A stretch of 50,600 nucleotides of DNA, taken from positions 1 to 50,600 of the forward strand of contig PLJS01000090.1 of assembly GCA_003140315.1 (NCBI GenBank), in the 5' to 3' direction. The position numbers and the translations under genes were made by a program. The first letter of the stretch is position 1, and every line of letters starts with the position of its first letter. Below are positions 16,616-25,634 of this stretch, piece by piece. The notes beneath the pieces are model-generated. The model saw nothing but the letters and a program-made list of their open reading frames with translations, had not been told where the DNA came from and did no database searches. The DNA is from Hyphomicrobiales bacterium (lineage in GTDB: Bacteria; Pseudomonadota; Alphaproteobacteria; Rhizobiales; Xanthobacteraceae).

Positions 16616-17716
16616 ATGACAACACATAAAGGCATTCATCGGCGTGACATGCTGCGCTTGACGGCGGGTGCCGCCGGCGTTGCGGCGACAGGCGGACTCA
16701 TTTGTCCCGCGGCCGCGCAGACGACACTCGAAGTCATGCTGCCGAACGCGATCGTGTCCGGCAAGCTGCGCGAGATCGTGGAGAAAGAGGCCGGCATCAA
16801 GATCAGTGACGCACCGTTCCAGTCGACGCCGGATTCGATCTCGCGCCTGCTGGGCCCGGGCGGCACGTCGCGTTTCAACATCAGCTTCGGCATCATCGAT
16901 TTTGCGCGCCAGCCGGTGCTTGGCCCGAAAGCTGGAGCCGAGAAAGTTGCCGCGCTCGACATGTCGAAGATACCGAACGCCGCCAAGATGGGTGCGCCGT
17001 TTAAGCCGGACATCATCGAGCGCGATGGCAAAATCTATGGCCTGCCGGTGCTGATGGGCTACAACACCGTACTGTTCAATTACGATCAGGTGCCGGCCAA
17101 GGACGAGTTCACGCAATCCTGGGGCTCTATCTTCGAAGACAAGTACGCGGGCAAAATTGGCTGGTTCGAGAGCCCGCATCAGATGATTTTTGCTGCCGCG
17201 ATCTATCTCGGTAAAGAGAAACCCGCGACCATGACCGACGCCGAGGTGCGCGAGGTCGGCGACTTCATGATTTCCAAGAAGAAGAACGTGCGCGTGATCT
17301 GGACCAGTTTTTCCCAATGCGCGAATCTGTTTGCTACCGGCGAGATGATCATTGCATTCGGCCCAATCCCGGTGCGTACGCAACTCGAGCAGCAGGGGAT
17401 CCACGTCACCAATGCCTGGCCGAAGGAAGGCGTTGAATCCCTGGTCGGCGACGTCTTTATTCCGAAGGACTCATCCAATCTCGACAAGTCGCACGCGATG
17501 ATCAACGCGATGCTGAGCGACGCCTTCGCCAAGGAACTTCCCAATGTGTCCGGCTATCTGTCGTCGAATGCCTCCGGTGGTGATGGAATGACGGAAGAGC
17601 AGAAGCTGCAGGCGGGCTACGGCATCCACAGCGGGAAGACAAAGCACCACTCGATGCCGATTCCGGCGAATCTCAACACCTGGGTGGAGGTGTGGAGCCG
17701 CGTGAAGAGCGCCTGA
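16616..17716 (+). CDS. Pot-type ABC transporter substrate-binding protein (copy 2)
   Basis: Periplasmic binding protein for the permeases just upstream. A twin-arginine leader (H-R-R-D-M-L-R-L followed by an Ala/Gly-rich hydrophobic stretch ending A-A-A-Q near residue 35) implies export in folded form. It keeps the L-L-G-P-G-G-T-S-R-F motif shared by the three binding proteins in this window but is the most divergent of them, with many changes in the middle third, so its ligand may differ. A good ribosome-binding site (AGAAGGAAC) precedes the ATG. Length 366. Confidence 0.9.
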   Translation: MTTHKGIHRRDMLRLTAGAAGVAATGGLICPAAAQTTLEVMLPNAIVSGKLREIVEKEAGIKISDAPFQSTPDSISRLLGPGGTSRFNISFGIIDFARQPVLGPKAGAEKVAALDMSKIPNAAKMGAPFKPDIIERDGKIYGLPVLMGYNTVLFNYDQVPAKDEFTQSWGSIFEDKYAGKIGWFESPHQMIFAAAIYLGKEKPATMTDAEVREVGDFMISKKKNVRVIWTSFSQCANLFATGEMIIAFGPIPVRTQLEQQGIHVTNAWPKEGVESLVGDVFIPKDSSNLDKSHAMINAMLSDAFAKELPNVSGYLSSNASGGDGMTEEQKLQAGYGIHSGKTKHHSMPIPANLNTWVEVWSRVKSA

Positions 17717-17850
17717 GGTTTAGCGGCGCGGCGTGCCCGGAAAGGGAATAACGCCCGTACTAACCCTCTATTGTTTATGGGAAAAATGCGCAACTCAAGG
17801 CCGTTGTCGATTGAATTGCTTGCGTTAGGTTATATGTTGCGTGCGGAACG

Positions 17851-18732
17851 ATGATGGACGGTCGACGAGAGGATGCGGCTGGCGTAAAGCGCAGCGCCCT
17901 GCCCCTCAGCAAAGAAAAAGACAACTCCGAAATGCCTCAAAACCTGTCCGATCTTCACGTGGATGCCGCACAGGCACCCGAAGTGTTGCCCGCGGCGACC
18001 CCTGAAAAAAGTATTCCACGCTATCGTGACGTGGCCAATCAGCTGATTGAGCGTATTTCAAGCGGGGTCTATCCGGTCGGAAGCTTGCTTCCGACGGAGA
18101 CTGATCTGACGCAATTGTTTCGGGTGAGCCGCCATACCATTCGGGAGGCGGTCCGGCATTTACAGACAATGGGACTTGTCGTCCGTCGGCAGGGCCACGG
18201 CACGATCGTTAAGTCCAATCAGTCGCAGCGGCAGTTTAAACTAGCGATTCGTACGTTCAGCGACATCGAGAACCACGGCTACTTCACCCATCTTGTCGTG
18301 CTGCGTAGCGAATTCGTCATCGCGGACAGCGCCCTTGCGCGAGAGCTGCAATGCGCGCCCGACCAGCGATTTCTTCATGTGGTGGCACGCCGCGTACCGA
18401 TCGACGACACGATTCCCCTTCCCGTTGCGTGGAACGAGACCTACATCGTCGAAGCTTATGCAGACGTCCGCAATGAAATGGGATCGCACAAAGGTCCGAT
18501 TTACGGGCTCATTGAACGGATATTCAACGAGAAAATCAGCGCGATCGAACAAGACGTGAGCGCGGTCGAGCTGGATGCCGAGGTTGCCAAGGTGTTGTCG
18601 GCACGCGCGCGCTCCCCGGGTCTGCGCATGCGGCGCATTTATTTCGGCCGCGGCAACAAACCAGTGATGATCGGCTTCAACACCTACCCGTCCGATCCTT
18701 TTAGTCTCAACATGCGGCTAGAGCACGACTGA
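17851..18732 (+). CDS. GntR-family regulator with UTRA domain (HutC subfamily)
   Basis: Transcription regulator: a GntR winged helix (about residues 54-120, with Y-P-V-G-S-L-L-P-T-E and V-S-R-H-T-I-R-E-A-V-R-H-L) followed by a UTRA ligand-binding domain ending in R-M-R-R-I-Y-F-G. Length 293, with a roughly 50-residue N-terminal extension; an internal ATG at 17932 is another possible start. It lies between the first Pot-type set and the second hydro-lyase pair, tail to tail with the latter (10 bp), so it most likely controls the divergent promoter region 20527-20851 and perhaps the permeases upstream. Its effector may be the substrate or an intermediate; HutC relatives sense urocanate-like acids. 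Confidence 0.92.
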   Translation: MMDGRREDAAGVKRSALPLSKEKDNSEMPQNLSDLHVDAAQAPEVLPAATPEKSIPRYRDVANQLIERISSGVYPVGSLLPTETDLTQLFRVSRHTIREAVRHLQTMGLVVRRQGHGTIVKSNQSQRQFKLAIRTFSDIENHGYFTHLVVLRSEFVIADSALARELQCAPDQRFLHVVARRVPIDDTIPLPVAWNETYIVEAYADVRNEMGSHKGPIYGLIERIFNEKISAIEQDVSAVELDAEVAKVLSARARSPGLRMRRIYFGRGNKPVMIGFNTYPSDPFSLNMRLEHD

Positions 18733-18742
18733 CGTTCGAACG

Positions 18743-19261
18743 TCATCCGGTGCTCTGTGCCAGCCGCTGCTTGACGTGCTCTTTCCAGCCGCCGACTGCG
18801 ATGATGTCGCGCAATTCCGGTTCGACCGGTGTGAACTGATGCTCCTGCGCGCGGGTGATATTGCGCATCAATCCGGTTGAGAAATCTACTTCCAGATCGT
18901 CTCCGGTTTCGCACGTGCTGGTGACGCCCAAACATGGCGCCAGGAATGGCACCCCGGCATTGATCACATTGCGAAAGCTGCCGCGCGGAATCGACTCGGC
19001 CACCAAGCCGAGGCGGTGCCCTCGGATGCCGAGAAAGCCTTGAATATGCGGATTTCCTTGCCCGAACCGCCGGCCGGCCACGATGATGTCGCCGGGGTTC
19101 ACCTTCTTGGGAAACTCAGGGTCGACCTCCGACATCAGGAAGTCGCGCAGCACGATCGGATCGGTCTCGCGCGAGAGCGCGAAACGCAGCGGCATGATCG
19201 CGCCGTCGATGCCGAGATTGTCGCCGAACTTCCAGCAGCGGCCGCGATAGATCCAGTTCAC
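18743..19261 (-). CDS. Small subunit of LeuCD/aconitase-type hydro-lyase (copy 2), atypical active-site loop
   Basis: Paralogue of the protein at 4674-5213, aligning without gaps over the first 80 residues: M-N-W-I-Y, F-G-D-N-L, and again G-N-P-H-I-Q-G (residues 69-75) where LeuD/aconitase have G-S-S-R-E. Length 172. It begins with a GTG that overlaps the stop of the large subunit (GTGA), so the two are translationally coupled. The shared substitution in two separately located copies indicates an established subfamily and not a random loss. Confidence 0.84.
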   Translation of the reverse strand: MNWIYRGRCWKFGDNLGIDGAIMPLRFALSRETDPIVLRDFLMSEVDPEFPKKVNPGDIIVAGRRFGQGNPHIQGFLGIRGHRLGLVAESIPRGSFRNVINAGVPFLAPCLGVTSTCETGDDLEVDFSTGLMRNITRAQEHQFTPVEPELRDIIAVGGWKEHVKQRLAQSTG

Positions 19262-20526
19262 GAGACTGCCTCCTGAAGCATGCTGCGTGGATCGGTGATC
19301 TGTCCGGTCACGGCTGACGCTGCGACCGTCAAAGGGCTGGCAAGATAGATATCGCCGGACGCGCCCAGGCGGCGCACGTCGTTGCGCGTGCCGGTGTTGA
19401 TCGATGTCTCGCCTTCGGCCATCCCGCCGATGCGTCCGCCCGCGCAGGGACCACAGCCCGCCTGGGTCATGGTGGCGCCAGCGGCGAGGAATATCTCAAG
19501 CAGCCCGGTGCGCGCCGCCTCGCGCGCAACCTCCTGCGTCGCCGGCGTCACGTAAAGCCGGACGCCCGGATGCACACGGCGGTTCTTGAGGATGCCGGCG
19601 GCGTCCGCCAGGTCTCTAAGGTTGCCCGATGCGCAGGAGCCGATGAACGCATGCTGGATTGGCGTGCCCAGAACCCTGTCGATCGGATGAACATTGTCCG
19701 GCGTCGGCGGCATCGCGACCTGCGGACCGATGGCCGAGAGATCGTACTCAACAACCTCCCGGAAGTTCGCGTCGCTGTCGCTTTTGACCGGCGTGATCGG
19801 CTCTTTCGTCCGCGATGCAAGATAAGCGAGCGTGACCTCGTCGGGCTCGACCAACGCGGACTTGGCGCCGATTTCCAGCGGGATATTGCACAACGTGTGC
19901 CGACCCGAGATGTCGATGCCCGCAAGGCCGGGTCCACCGAACTCCACGACGCTGTAGTCGATCAACTCGTCGCCCAAATCCGCGATCAGCTTCTGCGCGA
20001 CGTCGCGCGTGCTTGTTCCCCGCTGGAGCTTGCCGTCCAGATTGACTCGAACGGTTTCGGGCACGCGCATCCAGACCGAGCCGAGCGCGAGGATCTCGCT
20101 CACCTCCACGACGAACGCGATGGCGAGCGCGCCGACCGCGCCATAGTTCGTGACATGCGTGTCGTAGGCTTCGACGAACATGCCGGGGCGAATGAGGCCC
20201 ATCTCGATCGGGAACATGTGGCCGAGGCCGCCGCGTCCGACATCATAGAATTGCGTGATGCCGTACTTGGCAACGATCTCGCGCACCTTCTTCTGCCGCT
20301 CGGAGGACTGCGGCGTGACGGCAACCGGCTCGTGATCGGTCGAGATCAGCACGCGTGACGGATCGAACAGTTTGGTGACACCGAACTCTTCCAGCGCCTT
20401 GTCGAAGTTCACCACGTACCAGTCATGGCACGTCACGAGTTCCGGCACTGGATGGATGATCTCCCCTGCCATCACACGACGGCCCACAACGCGGGAGAGG
20501 ATCTTTTCGGTGACGGTCTGTCCCAT
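19258..20526 (-). CDS. Large Fe-S subunit of LeuCD/aconitase-type hydro-lyase (copy 2)
   Basis: Paralogue of the protein at 5222-6478, co-linear with it almost throughout. Cluster ligands C298 (I-G-S-C-A-S-G-N) and C358/C361 (A-G-C-G-P-C-A-G), the T-D-H-E-P and Y-D-T-H motifs and the closing Y-L-A-S-P are kept. Length 422. It is transcribed divergently from the hydantoinase operon at 20852. Standing next to hydantoinase genes instead of a TRAP transporter, it suggests that both loci feed related unsaturated or hydroxy acids into the same type of hydration or dehydration step (inference). Confidence 0.88.
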   Translation of the reverse strand: MGQTVTEKILSRVVGRRVMAGEIIHPVPELVTCHDWYVVNFDKALEEFGVTKLFDPSRVLISTDHEPVAVTPQSSERQKKVREIVAKYGITQFYDVGRGGLGHMFPIEMGLIRPGMFVEAYDTHVTNYGAVGALAIAFVVEVSEILALGSVWMRVPETVRVNLDGKLQRGTSTRDVAQKLIADLGDELIDYSVVEFGGPGLAGIDISGRHTLCNIPLEIGAKSALVEPDEVTLAYLASRTKEPITPVKSDSDANFREVVEYDLSAIGPQVAMPPTPDNVHPIDRVLGTPIQHAFIGSCASGNLRDLADAAGILKNRRVHPGVRLYVTPATQEVAREAARTGLLEIFLAAGATMTQAGCGPCAGGRIGGMAEGETSINTGTRNDVRRLGASGDIYLASPLTVAASAVTGQITDPRSMLQEAVS

Positions 20527-20851
20527 GACGGTTTCAATCCCGATCGAGTGCTACTTCGGCCTGCGCTGGCGCCACGTCGCATTGCGTCTTAAGGTCTAAA
20601 AGGTACGTATGAATTTGCAAGCCCTTTACTGGAATGACCGCGGGCTCTCCCGAGGGACTGCATCGCCAGTTTCCTGTAACGACATGCCCGAATACTAGCA
20701 ACCGCTCAATGAATAAGCGCAATTTAGCGCACGATGCGCACATCGAAGCCACGACCAATTGCGCGGCAGTTGAGAGTTGACATCCGAAATAGTCTGGATG
20801 AAGCTTAGAGCGCTATTTTTCAGATATCCGTACAACTGCAAGGCAGACGTG
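20527..20851. promoter_or_regulatory. Divergent promoter region between hydro-lyase and hydantoinase operons
   Basis: About 325 bases without a gene. Visible elements: a -35-like TTGACA (20777-20782) without a convincing -10; an inverted repeat CATCC-N10-GGATG (20781-20785/20796-20800) overlapping it; and a direct repeat AGCGCA-ATTT-AGCGCA a little further upstream. The inverted repeat is a candidate site for the GntR regulator at 17851. All functional statements are inference. Confidence 0.4.
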
Positions 20852-22969
20852 ATGTCGGAAGGGGTTCGGCTGGGGGTCGACATCGGTGGCACGTTCACCG
20901 ACTTCACGATGGTCGACACCGCCAACGGTACCGTGCGCGTCGAAAAGATCCTGACATCGACCGGCGCAGCAGAACGCGCGGTTTTGCAGGGCGTCGACCG
21001 GTTTCGCGAAGGCCAGCTAGATGTGCTCGCAGGTGCGGACGGCATCATCCATGCGACAACGCTGGTCATCAACACGATCCTCGAGCGCAAGGGCGCGCGT
21101 ACCGGCTTGATCACCACGGCCGGCTTTCGCGACCTCCTCGAGATCCAGCGCGAGGTCCGCTACGACCTCTATGATCTCTTCATTCGCCTGCCCGAGCCAA
21201 TCGTTCCTCGGCGGCTGCGCATCGGCGTGACTGAGCGTGTTCTCGCCGATGGCAGTGTCCGCACGCCGCTCAATGAAGCCGAGGTTCGGCAGGCCGCGCG
21301 CCAGCTTCGCGAGGCCGGTGTTGAAGCCGTTGCTGTCGTCTTCCTGCACAGCTACCGCAACAACGCGCACGAGAAACGCGCCGGCGGGATTCTCGCCGAG
21401 GAATTGCCCGGCGTCTTGGTCTCGCTGTCGCATCAGGTTCATCCCGAGCCGAAAGAATACGAGCGCGCGTCAACCACGGTACTCGATGCCTACGTCAAGC
21501 GCACGATGGCGAGCTATCTCGATCGCCTGTCCGACGGGCTGAAGGAGCGTGGCTATAAGCGCAAGCTCTTCATCATGTTGTCGAACGGCGGCACAACGAC
21601 CGCCGATCACGCGAAGGCAGTTCCGATTCAGCTTGTCGAGTCAGGGCCGGCGGCGGGCGTCGAGGCTGCGTCCTATTTCGGCCGCAGCATGGGTATCGAC
21701 CGAATTCTCTCGTTCGACATGGGCGGTACGACCGCGAAGCTCTGCATCGTCGAGCATGGCCGCGCCGAGCGCGCACGCGTGTTCGAGGTCGATCGCGTAA
21801 AGCGCTTCATGGCCGGCAGCGGCCTTCCGGTGGCAGTTCCGGTTTATGATTTGCTGGAGATCGGAGCTGGCGGCGGCTCGATCGCACGCGTGGACTCGCT
21901 TGGCCTGGTCCAAGTAGGCCCGGACAGTGCAGGCGCTGCGCCCGGCCCCGTCTGCTATGGACTTGGCGGTCTGGAGCCGACAGTCACCGACGCCGATCTG
22001 GTGCTCGGCTACCTTGGGGCCGACAGTTTCCTCGGCGGCGACATGCCGCTCGATCTGGCGGCTGCGGACGCTGCCGTGAACAAGCGACTTGCGCAGCCGA
22101 CGGGACTTTCGGTCGAACGCGTGGCCAGCGGCATCTTCGAGATAGTCAATGAGACAATGGCTTCGGCCGCGCGCCAATATGTTGCCGAAAAGGGCCTTGC
22201 GCCCTCCGAGTTGACAATGATCGCGTTTGGCGGCGCCGGCCCGGTGCATGCGCTCGGGCTCGCACGCAAGCTTGGCTGTCCGCGTGTTGTCGTGCCGCCG
22301 TTCCCAGGCGTGATGTCGGCGCTCGGGCTGCTTGCGGCACCAGTCGCGTTCGAACGCAGCCATTCGGTCAAGCGCCTCGCGAATGCGACGCCGCCTGCGG
22401 AACTCGAAACACTGCTACGCCAGCTCGGCGAGGAAGCGCGCGCGTTGCTTCCTGCTGAAGCGTCGCCAGAAGTACTGTGGTACGCCGACATGCGATATTC
22501 CGGCCAAGATCACGCGCTCGAAGTCGCACTGACGCGGCCGACCGTCGATGATACTGCGATCACGCGCGCCGTCGATGCGTTTGTGGCGCTCTATCACGAT
22601 CTCTACGGCAAGATCGACGACGACAATCCGGTCGAAATCGCGAGCGTTCGCGTCGTGCTGACTGAACGCGGATCGACGATCAATCTGCCCAAGCCAACCG
22701 CAATCGCACCAGCGACGGCGGCTTCGCACCGCCGCATGATCGAGGCGGACGGCAGCGCATGCGACGCGCCGGTGTACCCGCGCGCTGCCTTGGCGGCAGG
22801 TCAGACGATCGTCGGACCGGCGCTGATCGAGGAACGAGAGTCGACGACCATGCTCGGCCGCGGCGACCGTATGACCGTCGATGCGAGCGGCGCGCTTGTG
22901 ATCGACGTCGCGTTGCCGCGGCGCGCCGACGAGGCCGTTCCCCGGCTCAATGACAAAGTCAACGCGTGA
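20852..22969 (+). CDS. hyuA: Hydantoinase A / oxoprolinase-family subunit (pair 1)
   Basis: ATP-binding subunit of an ATP-dependent amidohydrolase or carboxylase of the hydantoinase A/B family (N-methylhydantoinase, 5-oxoprolinase, acetone/acetophenone carboxylase). The actin-like phosphate-binding motif G-V-D-I-G-G-T-F-T-D is at residues 8-17, a second D-M-G-G-T-T-A-K lies near 290, and G-A-G-G-G-S-I follows; 705 residues is the usual length. I chose the ATG at 20852, where similarity begins, with AAGGCAG upstream; a start at 20777 would add a tail unrelated to the family. First gene of the 14.7-kb plus-strand run. Substrate: probably a cyclic amide or imide, not determinable here. Confidence 0.9.
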   Translation: MSEGVRLGVDIGGTFTDFTMVDTANGTVRVEKILTSTGAAERAVLQGVDRFREGQLDVLAGADGIIHATTLVINTILERKGARTGLITTAGFRDLLEIQREVRYDLYDLFIRLPEPIVPRRLRIGVTERVLADGSVRTPLNEAEVRQAARQLREAGVEAVAVVFLHSYRNNAHEKRAGGILAEELPGVLVSLSHQVHPEPKEYERASTTVLDAYVKRTMASYLDRLSDGLKERGYKRKLFIMLSNGGTTTADHAKAVPIQLVESGPAAGVEAASYFGRSMGIDRILSFDMGGTTAKLCIVEHGRAERARVFEVDRVKRFMAGSGLPVAVPVYDLLEIGAGGGSIARVDSLGLVQVGPDSAGAAPGPVCYGLGGLEPTVTDADLVLGYLGADSFLGGDMPLDLAAADAAVNKRLAQPTGLSVERVASGIFEIVNETMASAARQYVAEKGLAPSELTMIAFGGAGPVHALGLARKLGCPRVVVPPFPGVMSALGLLAAPVAFERSHSVKRLANATPPAELETLLRQLGEEARALLPAEASPEVLWYADMRYSGQDHALEVALTRPTVDDTAITRAVDAFVALYHDLYGKIDDDNPVEIASVRVVLTERGSTINLPKPTAIAPATAASHRRMIEADGSACDAPVYPRAALAAGQTIVGPALIEERESTTMLGRGDRMTVDASGALVIDVALPRRADEAVPRLNDKVNA

Positions 22970-22986
22970 CGCGGCGAGATACCACG

Positions 22987-24741
22987 ATGGCGACCAAACT
23001 CGATGCAGTGACGATCCAGATCCTTTGGAACCGCCTGATCGCGATCGTCGATGAGGCAGCGACCGGCCTGATCCGCACTGCCTACACGCCGTCGGTGAAG
23101 GAGTATCACGATTTCTGCTGCGCGCTGTTCGACACCAGCGGCCGCATGCTCGCGCATTCGACGGTCACGACCGCCGGCTTCCTTGGCATTGTGCCGGAAG
23201 TGATGCGCAACTTCTTGCGCAAGTTTCCGCCACAGAGCCTTGCCGATGGCGATGCGATCATCACCAACGATCCGTGGATCGCGTCGGGGCATCTGATCGA
23301 CATCTCGATCGCGGCGCCGATTTTCCATCGCGGCCGCATCGTCGGCTACACGCTGTGCATCGTGCATCACCTCGACATGGGCGGGCGTATGTCCACGCTC
23401 GCCTCGAAGGACATCTACGAAGAAGGGTTGAAGATTCCGATTCTCAAGCTGTTTGAGGCCGGTCAGCTCAATCGCACGATCTTCGATTTCATCACCGCCA
23501 ACACGCGCGTTCCGGACAAGATTCTCGGCGACGTGCGGGCGCAGATCGTTGCCAACAATGTCTGCGCGCGCGGCCTCAAAGTGATGATGGATGAATACGC
23601 GCTCGATGATGGCTTGGAAGGCTTGGCGAGCGAGATTATTTCGCGCACCGAGCAGAGTCTGCGCAGCAAGATCGCCAAGCTGCCGCAGGGCGTGTACCGC
23701 AACGACGTCATTCTACCGCGCATTCCGGGCGTCGACACCGACATCAAGATCTGCTGCGAGATGCGCGTCGAGGGTGACGGTATAACGGTTGACTATACGG
23801 GCTCGTCGGGAGAAGTCGGCGCGGCAGTGAACTGCTGCTACAACATGACTCGCTCCTATACGTCCTATCCGTTCAAGCTGGCACTCGATCCGAGCGTGCC
23901 GAACAATGACGGCGCGCTCAATCCGATCACCATCATCGCCCCGATCGGATCGATCGTGAATTGCCGGCCGCCGACGGCGACCTGGGGTCGCACGATGATC
24001 TCCCATCTTTTCCCAGAGATCGTATTTGGCGCGATGGAGAAGGTTCTGCCCGAGCGTGTGCTTGCGGCGAATGGTGGCGCGCCGGCGAACGAAATCTATC
24101 TGCATGGTAAGCATGCGGATGGCCGCTCATTCATGGCGATCTCTCAGCATTCTGGCGGCTTCGGCGGATCAGCGCGGCAGGACGGGCCGGCGACCCTCTG
24201 CTTCCCAAATAACACGCGCAACATTCCGGTCGAGGTGACCGAGAACGAGTCACGCATGATGTACCTGCGCAAGGAGCTTGTGCCGGACTCGGGCGGTGCG
24301 GGCCGCAACCGCGGCGGACTTGGCCAAGTTGTCGAATACGAGATTCTTGGCGGCGGTCCCGACGGAAAGGACCAGGTCGAAAGCTCGGTGCGCCTGTCCG
24401 GCCGCAGGGAGAACGGAAACTTCCCCGTCTCCGGCCGGCTCGGAGGCAAGGCCGGCCGTGGTTATGGGCTTGAGATCAATGATAATGAGGTCGATCACGG
24501 AACATCGCGCACGTTGAACCCCGGTGATCGCGTCTGCTTCAGACTATCAGGCGGCGGCGGATATGGCGACCCGCTGGAGCGCGATCCTGCACGCGTGCTC
24601 GACGACGTGAAGGAAGGCCGCGTGACCGTCGAGGGCGCGCGCAACGATTACGTGGTCGTCATCGATCCAGCAACGAACACTATCGATGCAGCCGCGACAG
24701 CCGCGAAGCGCAAAACACCACAGGCGGAGGCGCGCGCGTGA
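22987..24741 (+). CDS. hyuB: Hydantoinase B / oxoprolinase-family subunit (pair 1)
   Basis: Partner of the preceding HyuA chain. Family features in order: an N-terminal helix block (D-A-V-T-I-Q-I-L-W-N-R-L), T-N-D-P-W near residue 95 where relatives have the N-D-P metal/substrate motif, V-D-Y-T-G-S-S-G, V-P-N-N-D-G-A-L-N-P, and the G-G-G-G-Y-G-D-P end. Length 584. The ATG at 22987 is 17 bp after the hyuA stop; a GTG at 22966 overlapping that stop is possible. The end overlaps the permease start as GTGA, tying hydrolysis and uptake into one transcript. Confidence 0.92.
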   Translation: MATKLDAVTIQILWNRLIAIVDEAATGLIRTAYTPSVKEYHDFCCALFDTSGRMLAHSTVTTAGFLGIVPEVMRNFLRKFPPQSLADGDAIITNDPWIASGHLIDISIAAPIFHRGRIVGYTLCIVHHLDMGGRMSTLASKDIYEEGLKIPILKLFEAGQLNRTIFDFITANTRVPDKILGDVRAQIVANNVCARGLKVMMDEYALDDGLEGLASEIISRTEQSLRSKIAKLPQGVYRNDVILPRIPGVDTDIKICCEMRVEGDGITVDYTGSSGEVGAAVNCCYNMTRSYTSYPFKLALDPSVPNNDGALNPITIIAPIGSIVNCRPPTATWGRTMISHLFPEIVFGAMEKVLPERVLAANGGAPANEIYLHGKHADGRSFMAISQHSGGFGGSARQDGPATLCFPNNTRNIPVEVTENESRMMYLRKELVPDSGGAGRNRGGLGQVVEYEILGGGPDGKDQVESSVRLSGRRENGNFPVSGRLGGKAGRGYGLEINDNEVDHGTSRTLNPGDRVCFRLSGGGGYGDPLERDPARVLDDVKEGRVTVEGARNDYVVVIDPATNTIDAAATAAKRKTPQAEARA

Positions 24742-25634
24742 GCCTTGCCGTCCGGTCAGCGTTCCGGCAGCGCCTCGCGGCAAGCGGGCCTGGCTGGGCG
24801 CTCGCCTCTCCGGCGGTGGTCTGGCTGATCGTGTTTTCGGTGCTGCCGATCGGCCTGATGGTCGCGATGTCGTTCTGGAAATCAACCATTTATGGTACGC
24901 GTCCGGATTTCATCTTCGACAACTACCGTCGCATTTTCGCAAATTCCCTCTATGTCAACCAGTTGCTGAGCACGCTGCGCATTGCTGTCTCGGCCACCAT
25001 TATCTCGCTGTTGGTCTCATATCCGATCGCGCTCATGCTCTCGCGCCTGAAGGGCGCGTTCAGGCCGGGTTTCCTGCTGCTGCTCTTCATTCCGTTCTGG
25101 TCGAGCTACGTGGTCCGCACCTTCGTGTGGCTCCCGATCCTCGGCCGCAATGGAGCGATCAATCAGTTTCTGCTCTGGCTCGGGGTCGTCGACCAGCCGC
25201 TGGACTTCCTGCTCTACAATGAAGGCGCCGTGCTGCTCGGCCTCGTCTATGTGTTCACGTTGTTCATGACACTGCCGATCTATGTAACGCTCGACAAGCT
25301 CGATCCCGCACTACTCGAAGCCGCGAACGATCTCGGCGCTCGTCCGTTGCAGGCCTTCGCGCGTGTCATCGTGCCGCTGTCCCTGCCGGGCGTGATGTCG
25401 GGCTCGATCATGGTGTTCCTGCTCGCGGTTGGCGTCTATGTGACGCCGCAGCTTCTCGGCGGTCCGTCGGGTTTGATGTTCGGAAATATCATTGCGGCGC
25501 AATTTCTCTCAGACAACAACTGGGCCTTCGGCTCGGCGCTAGCTGTCGTGATGATGGTCGTCGTGCTGTCCGTGATCCTGAGCGCTGGACGCCTCGTCGG
25601 GTTGCAGCAGGCGTTCTCCGGAGGGCACGGATGA
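24738..25634 (+). CDS. Pot-type ABC transporter permease, PotB-like (set 2)
   Basis: Inner-membrane permease, close relative of the protein at 14885: the same P-F-W-S-S-Y-V-V-R-T block and an EAA loop reading E-A-A-N-D-L-G-A-R-P. Six membrane segments, 298 residues. GTG start overlapping the hyuB stop by 4 bp, and its own end overlaps the next permease start. Belongs to the complete transporter 24738-28810. Confidence 0.93.
   Translation: MSLAVRSAFRQRLAASGPGWALASPAVVWLIVFSVLPIGLMVAMSFWKSTIYGTRPDFIFDNYRRIFANSLYVNQLLSTLRIAVSATIISLLVSYPIALMLSRLKGAFRPGFLLLLFIPFWSSYVVRTFVWLPILGRNGAINQFLLWLGVVDQPLDFLLYNEGAVLLGLVYVFTLFMTLPIYVTLDKLDPALLEAANDLGARPLQAFARVIVPLSLPGVMSGSIMVFLLAVGVYVTPQLLGGPSGLMFGNIIAAQFLSDNNWAFGSALAVVMMVVVLSVILSAGRLVGLQQAFSGGHG

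Noticed and set aside
20777-20851. An earlier start of the first hydantoinase A gene
   Set aside because: The extra 25 residues are unrelated to the family and lie over the inverted repeat and -35-like sequence of the control region.
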